Origin: Agromyces sp. Marseille-P2726
Lineage (GTDB): Bacteria; Actinomycetota; Actinomycetes; Actinomycetales; Microbacteriaceae
DNA length: 64,000 nt
Direction of reading: 5' to 3'
Assembly (NCBI RefSeq): GCF_902809835.1
Contig: NZ_CADDWM010000015.1
Span: 868,001-932,000, forward strand
Under the pieces are notes generated by a model, which was not told where the DNA came from, ran no database searches, and was given only the letters and a program-made list of their open reading frames with translations. The position numbers and the translations under genes were made by a program. Of this stretch, positions 8,802-17,381 are shown in pieces (within the stretch, counting starts at the first letter, position 1; each line of letters starts with the position of its first letter).

Positions 8802-10115
8802 TCAAGCACCGAGCACCCGGTCGAGGTATGGGTTCGCAAAGCGTCGCTCGGGGTCGAGCTCGTCGCGCACCCGCAGGAAATCGTCGAAGCGCGGGTAGAG
8901 CTCCCGCAGCTCCTCCGCCGTGCGGCTGTGCATCTTCCCCCAGTGAGGTCGCCCGTCGTACCCGCGCATGACCTGCTCGACCGCCGAGAAGTACTCGCGA
9001 GGATCCTCACGGTAGTAGCGGTGCACCGCGATGTAGCCGGTCCGGCGACCCGAGGCCGTCGAGAGCCAGTTGTCGTCGGATGCCGCGGCCCGCACCTCGA
9101 TCGGAAAGCTGATGCGCCATCCCTTCCGCTCGATGAGCGCGCGCACCTCCCGGAACGCGTCGGGCACCGCCTCGAGCGGCAGGGCGTACTCCATCTCGCG
9201 GAATCTCACCGCCCGATGCGTGGTGAACACCGATGGCGAGAAGTCGGAGAAGTCGCGATGACCGGTGACTCGTTCGATGAGGCGGGCGAACGCCGGCGTT
9301 GTGGGGGGTGCGAGCCGGCCGACTGCGCAGATGCCGCGGTACACGCCGTTGGCGAGCAACTCGTCGCCGAACCATCGGGAGACGCGTCGGAGCGGGTTGC
9401 GTGGCGCGTCGCCGGGCAGCCGCGTGTTGGTCTTGGTCAGCGCCGTGCGCGTGTGCGGGAACCAGTAGAACTCGAAGTGATCCGCGCCGGCGACCCGCGT
9501 CATCCAATCCTCGAGCACGGCGTCCAGCGGCTCCGAGCGCTCGGCCGCCTGCAGGACGAACCGCGGCACGAGCTGCAGCGTCAGCTCGACGAGCACGCCG
9601 AGTGCCCCCAGCCCGATGCGCACTGCCGGCAGCAGCCGGGCGTTCCCGGTTTCGCTGACGGTGATGAGCTCCCCGGTGCCGGTCACGAGTTTCGCCGCGA
9701 CGATCTGCGTCGCGAGGCCGCCGAAGCGGAGTCCGGTGCCGTGGGTGCCGGTCGACGTGGCCCCGGCGATGGTCTGTCGGTCGATGTCGCCCATGTTCGG
9801 CATCGCCAGTCCGTACGGCGCGAGCAGGTGCGGAAGGTGATGCAGCCGGGTACCGGCGCCGAGCGTGACTCGGCCAGTCGCGACATCCGCGTCGAACACT
9901 CCCGAGACGTCGGTGAGGTCGAGCTGCACGCCCGGGGCGGCGGCGATGCCCGAGAAGCTGTGGCTCGCGCCGACGGGCTTGACGCGAAGTCCGGATGCCG
10001 CGGCGGCGGCCACCGCGCGCTGCACCGCGCCCGGCGTGGCGGGTCGTTCCACGCGCAGGGGGTTCGCCGACTCGGTGCGGCCCCAGTTGCGCCACACCGC
10101 CCCCGTCGCCGTCAC
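8802..10115 (-). CDS. D-arabinono-1,4-lactone oxidase family FAD protein
   Basis: 437 residues. A VAO-type FAD-binding domain (about 10-190) carries the GASHSF motif and the flavin-pocket GATSTGTHGTG segment. The C-terminal ALO domain (about 190-435) ends with RPHWGKMHS, a signature of aldonolactone oxidases that holds the catalytic Glu/Lys region. The family oxidises aldonolactones or sugar alcohols (L-gulono-lactone, D-arabinono-lactone, alditols) to ketone or aldehyde with O2; the exact substrate is unclear. The ATG overlaps the stop of the upstream aldolase-like gene (ATGA), so it is the third gene of a TetR-aldolase-oxidase operon. Confidence 0.88.
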   Translation of the reverse strand: MTATGAVWRNWGRTESANPLRVERPATPGAVQRAVAAAAASGLRVKPVGASHSFSGIAAAPGVQLDLTDVSGVFDADVATGRVTLGAGTRLHHLPHLLAPYGLAMPNMGDIDRQTIAGATSTGTHGTGLRFGGLATQIVAAKLVTGTGELITVSETGNARLLPAVRIGLGALGVLVELTLQLVPRFVLQAAERSEPLDAVLEDWMTRVAGADHFEFYWFPHTRTALTKTNTRLPGDAPRNPLRRVSRWFGDELLANGVYRGICAVGRLAPPTTPAFARLIERVTGHRDFSDFSPSVFTTHRAVRFREMEYALPLEAVPDAFREVRALIERKGWRISFPIEVRAAASDDNWLSTASGRRTGYIAVHRYYREDPREYFSAVEQVMRGYDGRPHWGKMHSRTAEELRELYPRFDDFLRVRDELDPERRFANPYLDRVLGA

Positions 10116-11359
10116 AGGAACGCCTTCCCGTCACCGCGGTACGTCGGTACGGAGGCCACGACCTCGTCGCCCTCGACCACGGCGAACGCCTCGAGATGCT
10201 CCGAGAGCTCCCCCGACTTCGTGTGCCGGAACCAGACGCGGTCGCCGGCTCGCAGTCGTCGCGCCGCGGGGCCGCGAAGCGGCGTCTGCACCTCGCCCGC
10301 CATCTCCCGTGGCTCCATGCGAAGACCCTCGGGCCACACGGCCCTCGGCAGCCGATCCGCGGCCGGTGGCCCGCTGGCGACCCAGCCGCCGCCGAGGACG
10401 GTCACGTGCTCGGCGGCGGGCCGGCGGACGACATCGAGTGCGAAGGCGGCGGCGGGCGCCGGCGTGAACTGCGTGTACCCGTCGAAGAGGTGGCCGCCGA
10501 AGATGCCCGACCCGGCGGCGATCTCGGTGATCGAGGCATCCGCTGCCGTGGCCTCGAGGGAACCGGTTCCGCCGCCGTTCACGAACTCGAGGTCGGCGTG
10601 CTCCCGGACCGCCGCCACCGCGCGTGCTCGCCGCTCGACGAGCTCGGGCATCGAGCGTGCCTGCATCCAGCGGTTCAGCGCGCCGCCCACCGGCCGACCG
10701 GCCGGCCGGGTCGCGACGCCGGCGACCTGCGCCTCGTACGACATCATGCCGACCAGCCGGAAGCCCGGCCGATTCGCGATGTAGGCGGCCAGCGCGCCGG
10801 CCTCGGCCGGGTCGTGCACGGGGCTGCGTCGCACGCCGACGTGGCCGAGCACCGGCGCGTCCCACGACGCATCGAGCTCGAGGCAGACCCGGATCGCTTC
10901 GCGTTCGCCCGGCCGCAGCACCGAGTCCACGAGGTCGAGCTGGTCGGGCGAGTCGACCATCAGGGTGATCCGCCTGGCGAGATCGGGGTCACGGGAGAGT
11001 CGACGGATGCTGCCGCGGTCCGCCGTGGGATAGCCGACCACAACGTCGTCGACGGTGTCGGCGAGCCAGAGCGCCTCCGCGAGCGTGTAGGCGAGCACGC
11101 CGCGGTATCCCGGCATGCGCAGGAGCGCCTGGACGACCTCGCGGACCCGGATCGACTTCGACGCGATCCTGATCGGCGTTCCGTTCGCGCGACGCACCAT
11201 GTCCCGGGCGTTGTGCCGGAGGGCGCCCAGGTGCAGCGCCCCGACCGGGGCATCGAGGTCGGCGGTCGCGGCGGTGAGGCGGGGCCAGTATCGATCGGGC
11301 CAACGCCAGACCGCGGCATCCGTCGCCGTGCCCGTCGCGCGGAGGTCGAGCCCGGTCAT
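10112..11359 (-). CDS. Amino acid deaminase/aldolase-like PLP protein (alanine racemase N-terminal fold)
   Basis: 415 residues from the ATG at 11359 (GGAG 6 nt upstream). The N-terminal PLP barrel is recognisable from IRIASKSIRVREVVQ, where the Lys forms the Schiff base (about residue 57 of the domain), and from the VVGYPTADR and VNGGGTGS segments; the C-terminal beta domain ends in VWFRHTKSGELSEHLEAF, with His and Asp/Glu like the metal site of D-threonine aldolases. Relatives are D-threonine/D-serine aldolases or dehydratases. It overlaps the oxidase gene by 4 nt. The metabolic link with a lactone oxidase is not obvious. Confidence 0.82.
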   Translation of the reverse strand: MTGLDLRATGTATDAAVWRWPDRYWPRLTAATADLDAPVGALHLGALRHNARDMVRRANGTPIRIASKSIRVREVVQALLRMPGYRGVLAYTLAEALWLADTVDDVVVGYPTADRGSIRRLSRDPDLARRITLMVDSPDQLDLVDSVLRPGEREAIRVCLELDASWDAPVLGHVGVRRSPVHDPAEAGALAAYIANRPGFRLVGMMSYEAQVAGVATRPAGRPVGGALNRWMQARSMPELVERRARAVAAVREHADLEFVNGGGTGSLEATAADASITEIAAGSGIFGGHLFDGYTQFTPAPAAAFALDVVRRPAAEHVTVLGGGWVASGPPAADRLPRAVWPEGLRMEPREMAGEVQTPLRGPAARRLRAGDRVWFRHTKSGELSEHLEAFAVVEGDEVVASVPTYRGDGKAFL

Positions 11360-11399
11360 CGCGCGCTCCGAACCGCGGGCGGGGCGGGTTCGAGGCTCG

Positions 11400-11996
11400 T
11401 CATCGCGCATCGGCCATTCTCGAGACGGCGTCGGCAGCCGCATGTGCGACCGCTCGGGCGGCGTCGTCGTCACGATCGACGAGCCAGGTGAGGGTGAGCC
11501 CGTCGGTGAACGCGACGAGCACCCGGGCGACGGTGGCCACCGGCACACGCCAGGTCGCGTCGGCACTCGTGGCTGCCGCCTCGAGGGCCTGCTCGGCGAG
11601 TGCGGCGTAGCGCGCGTACTGGGCGACGGCGAGCGGATGCCGCTCGGGAGATCGCAGCGCGTACTGCGTCAACTCGAGCATCGCCTGTTCGTGCTCGGGA
11701 TCGGCCTTGAGGTGCTCGAAGTAGCGGTGCAGTCCCGACTCGATGATCTCCCGGAGGTCTCCGCCCGGCACGACGTCGGGGATGACCGCCTGCTGCTCGC
11801 GCTCGACGACCGTGGTGATGAGCTCGTCGATCAGTTCATCGCGCGAGTCGAACGCGTAGTGGAAGCTCGCCAGCGACATCCCCGCTTCGGCGACGATCGC
11901 CCTCGTGGTGGCCTGTGCGATGCCGTGTCGCGACACGACCCGGAGCGCCGCCTCGATGAGCGCGCTGCGGCGCTCGGCGGCGGGGATTCGTGTCAC
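11400..11996 (-). CDS. TetR/AcrR family transcriptional regulator
   Basis: 198 residues from a GTG at 11996 with a strong AGGAGG 6 nt upstream. The N-terminal helix-turn-helix (about 8-55) is clear: RSALIEAALRVVSRHGIAQATTRAIVAEAGMSLASFHYAF. The rest is an all-helical ligand-binding domain with no recognisable ligand motif. It is the first gene of an operon with the aldolase-like and lactone-oxidase genes (40-nt gap), so it probably controls them from the 129-nt region shared with the divergent ppx gene, which contains three 9-bp direct repeats. Confidence 0.9.
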   Translation of the reverse strand: MTRIPAAERRSALIEAALRVVSRHGIAQATTRAIVAEAGMSLASFHYAFDSRDELIDELITTVVEREQQAVIPDVVPGGDLREIIESGLHRYFEHLKADPEHEQAMLELTQYALRSPERHPLAVAQYARYAALAEQALEAAATSADATWRVPVATVARVLVAFTDGLTLTWLVDRDDDAARAVAHAAADAVSRMADAR

Positions 11997-12046
11997 TCGA
12001 CACCTCCTGACGCCTGGCCGACCAGCTGGGTCGGCATGAAGTGGGA

Positions 12047-12073
12047 CAGTCGACCCAGTCGACCCAGTCGCAC
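12047..12073. repeat. Three tandem 9-bp direct repeats in the tetR-ppx intergenic region
   Basis: The unit CAGTCGACC occurs at 12047, 12056 and 12065 (the third copy CAGTCGCAC has two changes). It lies between divergent genes and may hold regulator sites, but TetR proteins usually bind palindromes, so this is uncertain. Confidence 0.4.
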
Positions 12074-12113
12074 CAGTATGCATGAATCCCGGGGTGAGCG
12101 CACCGTCGCCGAC

Positions 12114-12119
12114 TACGCT
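12114..12119 (+). promoter_or_regulatory. -10 hexamer TACGCT of the ppx gene
   Basis: TACGCT ends 6 nt before the ATG at 12126, with no Shine-Dalgarno. This predicts a leaderless transcript. Confidence 0.5.
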
Positions 12120-12125
12120 CGCCGT

Positions 12126-13052
12126 ATGCGCCTCGGTGTTCTCGACGTCGGTTCCAACACGGTGCACCTGCTCGTGGTCGATGCCCACCGCGGTGCCCGG
12201 CCCATCCCCGAGACCTCGCGCAAGTCCGTACTGCGGCTCATGCGCTACCTCGAGCCCGACGGCGCCATCAGCGAGGTGGGCGTGCGTGCCATCATCGAGG
12301 CCGTGGCCGGCGCCGCTGCCGCCGCCGAGGAGGCTGCGGTCGACGAGTTCCTCCCCATCGCGACATCGGCGATCCGCGAGGCGGCCAACGGAGAAGACGT
12401 GCTCGCCCGAGTCGCTCGCGAGACCGGTGTCGAGCTGCAGGTGCTCCCGGGCGAGGCCGAGGCGCATCTCACGTTCCTCGCCGTACGGCGCTGGTACGGC
12501 TGGTCGGCCGAGAACCTCCTGGTCTTCGACATCGGCGGCGGATCGCTCGAGCTCACCCAGGGCAGGGACGAGGTTCCGGATGTCGCGCTGTCGCTGCCCC
12601 TCGGCGCCGGGCGCTCGACCGTGGAGTTCCTGCCCGACGATCCGCCGTCGACCGACCAGGTCGCACGTTTGCGGGAGCATGCTCGCGCCGTGCTGGCCGA
12701 CGCCGTCGGCGCCTTCGACGACCTCCCGGCTCCCGATCACGTCGTCGGATCGTCGAAGACCATCCGCTCGCTCGCGCGCCTGGCCGGCCATGTCGCCGAA
12801 GGCGTGGGGTCCACCGACCGCGCGATACTGACTCGTCGCGGCCTCGACGACTGGACCCCGCGCCTCGCGAAGCTCCCCGCCGACGCCCGGCCGGCCCTTC
12901 CCGGTATCACCGTCGACCGGACGTTCCAGATCGTGGCGGGCGCGGTCGTGCTCTCCGAGGCCATGCACGCATTCGAGGTTCGCGAGCTCGAGGTCTCGCC
13001 GTGGGCGCTTCGCGAGGGAGCGATCCTGCGTCGGCTCGACCGGATGGCGTGA
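12126..13052 (+). CDS. Exopolyphosphatase / pppGpp phosphohydrolase (Ppx/GppA) family
   Basis: 308 residues. The ASKHA-fold phosphate loop is at the very N-terminus ([16 protein letters not shown]), the second loop is DIGGGSLEL (about residues 138-146), and [11 protein letters not shown] and GEAEAHLTF are further family motifs. The length is that of the short actinobacterial form, lacking the C-terminal HD-like domain of E. coli Ppx. Short actinobacterial homologues (for example Ppx1 of mycobacteria) degrade short polyphosphate, whereas the paralogue Ppx2/GppA type hydrolyses less well; which one this is cannot be told. In many relatives this gene follows DUF501; here it is isolated. Confidence 0.9.
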   Translation: MRLGVLDVGSNTVHLLVVDAHRGARPIPETSRKSVLRLMRYLEPDGAISEVGVRAIIEAVAGAAAAAEEAAVDEFLPIATSAIREAANGEDVLARVARETGVELQVLPGEAEAHLTFLAVRRWYGWSAENLLVFDIGGGSLELTQGRDEVPDVALSLPLGAGRSTVEFLPDDPPSTDQVARLREHARAVLADAVGAFDDLPAPDHVVGSSKTIRSLARLAGHVAEGVGSTDRAILTRRGLDDWTPRLAKLPADARPALPGITVDRTFQIVAGAVVLSEAMHAFEVRELEVSPWALREGAILRRLDRMA

Positions 13053-13123
13053 ATCGGCGGCATCGTTCACGTCGAGTGCGGGGACGAATGGAGCAGACAC
13101 GGTGTGCCCCGGCCGAAACCGTG

Positions 13124-13129
13124 TAGTGT
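13124..13129 (+). promoter_or_regulatory. -10-like hexamer TAGTGT before the DUF7882 gene
   Basis: TAGTGT precedes the ATG at 13157 by 27 nt, leaving a short leader with AGAGG near the start. No clear -35 element is visible. Confidence 0.35.
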
Positions 13130-13156
13130 GACCAATTCAGGGGACAGAGGTGCCTG

Positions 13157-13513
13157 ATGGGCCAACTCGTGTACGACAGCAACACCACCTTCACGATCGA
13201 CGATCGAACACTCGCTCACCTGCAGGTCGTAATTCTCGACAAGCTTCGTCGCAACGAGTCCTTCGCCCTCGACCTCCATGATGATCGCCACATGCAGACG
13301 GTGTGGATCAACCAGCGGTCGGCGCTCGCGTTCCACTACAGCGGCAACCGGCGTCCGGCGCTCAATCACAACTGGCTCGAGCTGATGTCGGCCGAGGCCG
13401 GCCTGGGCGGCGTGCTGCGAGTCCTGCCCGAACCCCCCCAGCCCCCGCCGGTCGCCGCACCGGTGCCCGGAGGGACGTCCGGCTCCGACGGTCGCGTGAC
13501 GTCGCTCGCCTGA
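13157..13513 (+). CDS. DUF7882-type small protein
   Basis: 118 residues. The N-terminal 85 residues form a compact domain (MGQLVYDSNTTFTIDDRTL, then HLQVVILDKLRRNESFAL and the DRHMQTVWINQRSAL segment) that I recognise from many Microbacteriaceae genomes, where copies have been named DUF7882 and sometimes wrongly ATP-dependent DNA ligase. There is no nucleotidyltransferase motif. The last 30 residues are Pro/Gly-rich. Function is unknown. It has its own promoter-like sequence and stands alone. Confidence 0.75.
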   Translation: MGQLVYDSNTTFTIDDRTLAHLQVVILDKLRRNESFALDLHDDRHMQTVWINQRSALAFHYSGNRRPALNHNWLELMSAEAGLGGVLRVLPEPPQPPPVAAPVPGGTSGSDGRVTSLA

Positions 13514-13621
13514 TCGATCAGGATTCGAGAAGCTCCGCCGGCCGTGTCCGCCTAGCCTGAGGGGTGAAGCGCTGCCAGCTGGGTGGCGGCGCCGAATCAC
13601 ATCCCGGAAGGAGACCTCACG

Positions 13622-14062
13622 ATGGCCGCGACCGACACGTCCGGAGGGCTGAGCAAGGAGGAGCGCGAGGCGGTCAAGCAGCGCGCCAAGGAGCTTCGCG
13701 AGCAGGAGAAGGCCGGCAGGAATCGCGCGGCCGGCGAGAAGGCGGTGCTCGACGCCATCGCCCAGCTCGACCCCGACGACAAGGTGCTCGCCGAAGGGCT
13801 CCACAGGGTGGTGAGCCAGGTCGCGCCCGACCTGGTCCCGAAGACGTACTACGGCATGCCGGGCTATGCGAATGGCGACGGCAAGATCGTCCTGTTCATC
13901 CAGCCGGCCGGGAAGTTCAAGACGCGCTACTCGACGATCGGCTTCGAAGACAAGGCCGAGCTCGACGACGGCGACCTCTGGCCCGTTGGCTTCGCCGTGC
14001 GGAATTGGACGCCCGCCGTCGAGCAGCGGATCACCGAGCTCGTTCGCAGGGCGGTCGGCTGA
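13622..14062 (+). CDS. DUF1801/YdhG-like protein
   Basis: 146 residues from the ATG at 13622, with AAGGAG 9 nt before it. The first 45 residues are a basic, Glu/Lys-rich helix. The remaining domain resembles the YdhG/DUF1801 fold (Frataxin-like iron-chaperone superfamily): PKTYYGMPGYANGDGKIVLFIQPAGKFKTRYSTIGF. Family members have been linked to iron handling in Bacillus, but the conserved residues do not establish that here. Monocistronic as far as visible. Confidence 0.7.
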   Translation: MAATDTSGGLSKEEREAVKQRAKELREQEKAGRNRAAGEKAVLDAIAQLDPDDKVLAEGLHRVVSQVAPDLVPKTYYGMPGYANGDGKIVLFIQPAGKFKTRYSTIGFEDKAELDDGDLWPVGFAVRNWTPAVEQRITELVRRAVG

Positions 14063-14195
14063 CACCGTCCCGGCGCAGGTCGAGCCGCCCGTCATCCTCG
14101 GACGGAGGACTTCCGGGCCCGGAAGTCAAGCGTGTACCCGGAACTGCGCATCGGTCGCATCATGGTCGAACGAACCAGTTCCGGGGGGATGCACG

Positions 14196-14447
14196 ATGAA
14201 GTCACAACCCATTGCCACGCCGACCGGTCCCGAGGTCGAACTCGTTCGCCTGAGTGAGACCATATGGCGCGTCTGCGACTGCAGGTGCGAAGACGGGGAT
14301 ACTCGGAAGATCCTCGGTTACCTCCAGCAGCTGAACGGCGGATACGAGATGCTGTGGATGCGACCTCGGGCCGGAGTGAGCCAGCAGTACTCCACGTTCG
14401 CGGCGGCCACCGAGGGCATCAACAGAAGGCTCCTCACGCTCCCCTGA
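14196..14447 (+). CDS. Small hypothetical protein
   Basis: 83 residues. A G-rich stretch (GGGGGG) sits about 6 nt before the ATG. The protein has two closely spaced Cys (VCDCRCEDGD) and a compact alpha/beta pattern ending with a helix (TFAAATEGINRRLL). No family recognised. Similar small proteins occur in Microbacteriaceae. It converges on the helical protein gene at 14463. Confidence 0.55.
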   Translation: MKSQPIATPTGPEVELVRLSETIWRVCDCRCEDGDTRKILGYLQQLNGGYEMLWMRPRAGVSQQYSTFAAATEGINRRLLTLP

Positions 14448-14462
14448 ACGGGCTGGCCGCGT

Positions 14463-14924
14463 TCATCGCGCCGCGATGAGCACCTGGGGCGCGGCCTGCT
14501 TCATCCGGGTCTGCAGCCACCGCACATGCACGGCGATCTCGTGCTCGCACGCGTCGACGACCTCGAGCAGGTCGGCGTCGCGGAGGGCCTGTGCGGCTTG
14601 CTTCACCATCATCCAGGTCACGTCGGTGAAACTCGCGAGGAGGTAGAGGTCCTGCAGGTCCCGCAGCAGGCCGAGCGGACCGGTCCGAGATTCCCGCATG
14701 CCATCCGCGTGCAGCCGTTCCGGCTCGTGGCCGGCCGGCGCTTCCCCGTAGCGCGCGACGACCCCGTCGAGCATCCGACGGTGCGCCTGGCATTGCGCGG
14801 CCATCGTCAGGCACAGGAAGTGGACGTCGGGTTCGTCGCCATGGACCCCGGCGACCTGAAGGTAGGAGTCGGCGAGCGTCGTCTCGGATTCCGCGAGCAG
14901 CGACAGGTAGACCGGGAGCTTCAT
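14463..14924 (-). CDS. Helical, ferritin-like small protein coupled to the molybdoenzyme
   Basis: 153 residues, almost entirely helical by composition. Helices contain paired acidic and His residues (AESETTLADSY, QCQAHRRML, CEHEIAVHVRW), reminiscent of a four-helix ferritin-like bundle, although canonical ExxH pairs are incomplete. The ATG overlaps the stop of the molybdopterin oxidoreductase (ATGA), so the two are made together in a fixed ratio. It could be an assembly or electron-transfer partner, or a maturation chaperone. No function can be assigned from the sequence alone. Confidence 0.65.
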   Translation of the reverse strand: MKLPVYLSLLAESETTLADSYLQVAGVHGDEPDVHFLCLTMAAQCQAHRRMLDGVVARYGEAPAGHEPERLHADGMRESRTGPLGLLRDLQDLYLLASFTDVTWMMVKQAAQALRDADLLEVVDACEHEIAVHVRWLQTRMKQAAPQVLIAAR

Positions 14925-17287
14925 CGTGCGTCCTCCGTCCTCGCCACGCGAACGGCGGCGGTCTTGAACACCGGCTGCTTCGACACCGCATCCCACTCGG
15001 TGACCGTGAGTTCGTTCGCCGCGGTGGGATGCCGCTGCTCCGCTCCCTCGGGCGCATCCCAGTACCCGTAGTGGAACGGTGCGAAGACGGCGCCCGGCCG
15101 GATGCCGGTGACCCGCAGGGGAGCCACGATGCGACCGCGACGCGAGCGCACCTCGATGATGTCGCCATCGGAGAAGCCGTGCTCTGCGACATCCGTCGCT
15201 GCCATCTCCACCCAGACGGACGGCGCGGCGGCGTCGAGGCCCGGTGCACGGGCCGTCTTCGTGCGCGTGTGGAAGTGGTAGACCGAGCGACCGGTCGTGA
15301 ACCGCAGCCGGTACTCGTCGTCGGGCGGCTCGTGGGGGCCCGCGTAGGGGGCGGACTTCAGGATCGCCCGGCCGTTCGCGGCCAGCGCGGCGAACGCCTC
15401 CTTTCCCACGTCGGCGCCCGTGAGCAGGTCGTGCCCGTAGTCCTCGCAGTACTCGGCGCGCGTCGCGAAGTCGGCATCGGCGTACAGCCGCTGCACGCTC
15501 GTCTCGCCCGGGCGGCGCGGCCAGGTGATGGCGCCCTCGCGGCGCAGGTCCTCGTACGAGATGCCGGTGTAGTCGCAGGGTCGACCGCGTGAGCACTCCT
15601 GCCAGGCGCGGTAGGCGTCTTCGGGACCGCTCCAGTCGAGCAGCGGCGCTCCGTCGTTCCGCCGGAAGTCCATGCGACGCGCGTAGTCGAGGAAGATCTC
15701 GAGGTCGGAGCGGGCCTCGCCCGGCGGGTCGACGGTCTGTTCGGAGAGGTGCACGGTGCGCGTCGTGTTCGTGAAGGTGCCGGTCTTCTCGCCCCACCCC
15801 GCAGCGGGCAGCACGACGTCGGCGAGCTCGGCCGTCTCGGTGAGGTAGAGGTCTTGCACGACCACGAACGCCTCGGGCTCCGCGATGATCTCCCGGATGC
15901 GGGCGAGCTCGGGGAGCGAGACGGCCGGATTCGTGGCGGAGATCCACAGAAACCGGATCGATCCCTGTTCGACGTAGCGGAACAGCTGCATCGCGTGCGT
16001 GGGCGGCGCCCAGTGCGGGATCACGAGGGAATCCACGCCCCACAGCTGCGCCAGCTCCTCGACGTGCGCGGGATTCTGCCAGTTGCGGAAGCCCGGCAGG
16101 TCGCCGTCGGCTCCGCAGTCCCGGTTGTTCTGCGCCGTGGGCTGACCGTTCATCTGCAGCAGGCCCGCTCCGGGTCGTCCGATCATCCCGCGAAGCAGGT
16201 GCAGGTTGTTGACCTGGCACGACGCCGCCGTCGCCTGCGCCGACTGGTAGAAGCCCTGCAGCACCGTCGAGACGACGCGCTGGGATGTCCCGAAGATGCG
16301 TGCGGCCTCGCGGATGTCGGCGGGTGCGACGCCGCAGACCTCGGCGGCGTGCTCGGGCGTCCAGGGTGCGGCCTGGCCACGCAGTTCCTCCAGCCCGACG
16401 GTGTGCGCGTCGACGAACGCGTCGTCCGTCCACCCGTTCTCGAGCACTTCGCGCACGAGCGCGAGCATGAGCGCGAGATTCGTGCCCGGATTCACCGCGA
16501 GGTGGACGGCCGCTCGCCTCGCGACGGGCGTCTCCCGGGGATCGACCACGACGAGCACAGGCGGTTCGGGGCCGTCCAGCCGATCCAGCACGCGCGACCA
16601 GGTCACCGTCTGCGTCGCCGCCATGTTGTGCCCGTAGAGGAAGAGCGCGTCGCACTCATCGAGGTCCTCGTAGCACCCCGGCTGCCCGTCGGCAGCGAAC
16701 GTCTCCTTGAGCGAGAACGCGGCCGTCGCGGTGCACAGCCGGGTGTTGCCATCCATGTGCGGGGTGCCGATACCCGCCTTCCCGATGATCGCGAGCGCGT
16801 AGTACTCCTCGAGGAAGAGCTGGCCACTCGTGTAGAAGCCATGACTCAAGGGGCCGATCTCGTCGAGGAGCGCACGGCTGCGCTCGACGACCACGGTCAT
16901 CGCCTCGTCCCAGCTCGCGGGGACGAGCTCGCCGTCTCGGCGGACGAGCGGCGTGGTGAGGCGGTCGCGGTGCTCCATGCCCTGCCAGCTCGCGTGCAGC
17001 CCCTTCGGCCCCAGCCGGCCGTGGTTGATCGGGTCGTCTGCAACCCCGCGGACACCCACCATCCGGCCGTCCTTCACGGCGATGTCGCAGCCGCAGCCGT
17101 TGCTGCACAGCACGCACGCCGAGCGCACCCAGCGGTCGACATCCGCCTCGTCGATGCCGTCGGCGAGCAGCTGATCCACGCGAGCAGGCCACGGTGCTCC
17201 CCGAGCGAAGGGCCGCCGCGCTCCCCAGACGTCCGTCAGCCGATCCTGTCCACCCGACGCGCCCGTCGTCGCCGCCTGCTCGCTCAC
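14921..17287 (-). CDS. Molybdopterin oxidoreductase family protein (assimilatory nitrate reductase-like)
   Basis: 788 residues, GTG start. It is a complete Mo-bisPGD enzyme of the DMSO-reductase family. The N-terminal iron-sulfur motif is C58-x2-C61-x3-C65 plus an extra C67; at the expected fourth cysteine there is Gly93 (HGRLGPKG). The Mo-ligand region NTRLCTATA holds C185, typical of nitrate reductase and formate dehydrogenase groups. The ALFLYGHNMAATQTVTW and QMNGQPTAQNNRDCG segments and the C-terminal FHYGYWD region are cofactor-binding parts. It most resembles nitrate reductase/unknown oxidoreductases of actinobacteria. No partner subunit except the coupled helical protein downstream, and no nitrite reductase or transporter is in the window, so the substrate is unproven. 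Confidence 0.85.
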   Translation of the reverse strand: MSEQAATTGASGGQDRLTDVWGARRPFARGAPWPARVDQLLADGIDEADVDRWVRSACVLCSNGCGCDIAVKDGRMVGVRGVADDPINHGRLGPKGLHASWQGMEHRDRLTTPLVRRDGELVPASWDEAMTVVVERSRALLDEIGPLSHGFYTSGQLFLEEYYALAIIGKAGIGTPHMDGNTRLCTATAAFSLKETFAADGQPGCYEDLDECDALFLYGHNMAATQTVTWSRVLDRLDGPEPPVLVVVDPRETPVARRAAVHLAVNPGTNLALMLALVREVLENGWTDDAFVDAHTVGLEELRGQAAPWTPEHAAEVCGVAPADIREAARIFGTSQRVVSTVLQGFYQSAQATAASCQVNNLHLLRGMIGRPGAGLLQMNGQPTAQNNRDCGADGDLPGFRNWQNPAHVEELAQLWGVDSLVIPHWAPPTHAMQLFRYVEQGSIRFLWISATNPAVSLPELARIREIIAEPEAFVVVQDLYLTETAELADVVLPAAGWGEKTGTFTNTTRTVHLSEQTVDPPGEARSDLEIFLDYARRMDFRRNDGAPLLDWSGPEDAYRAWQECSRGRPCDYTGISYEDLRREGAITWPRRPGETSVQRLYADADFATRAEYCEDYGHDLLTGADVGKEAFAALAANGRAILKSAPYAGPHEPPDDEYRLRFTTGRSVYHFHTRTKTARAPGLDAAAPSVWVEMAATDVAEHGFSDGDIIEVRSRRGRIVAPLRVTGIRPGAVFAPFHYGYWDAPEGAEQRHPTAANELTVTEWDAVSKQPVFKTAAVRVARTEDAR

Positions 17288-17381
17288 AGGCTCACGATCT
17301 CGCCGCAGTTCCGGGAACGCAACCCCTTGATCGACTCGTTCGGATGGGTCCCGACACCGGTCACGGCCCTCGGGTTGAAGG

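Noticed and set aside
8166-10784. An 872-codon open frame on the plus strand over the permease, oxidase and aldolase genes
   Set aside because: The opposite-strand and other-frame genes contain complete catalytic motifs; this frame has none and is a shadow.
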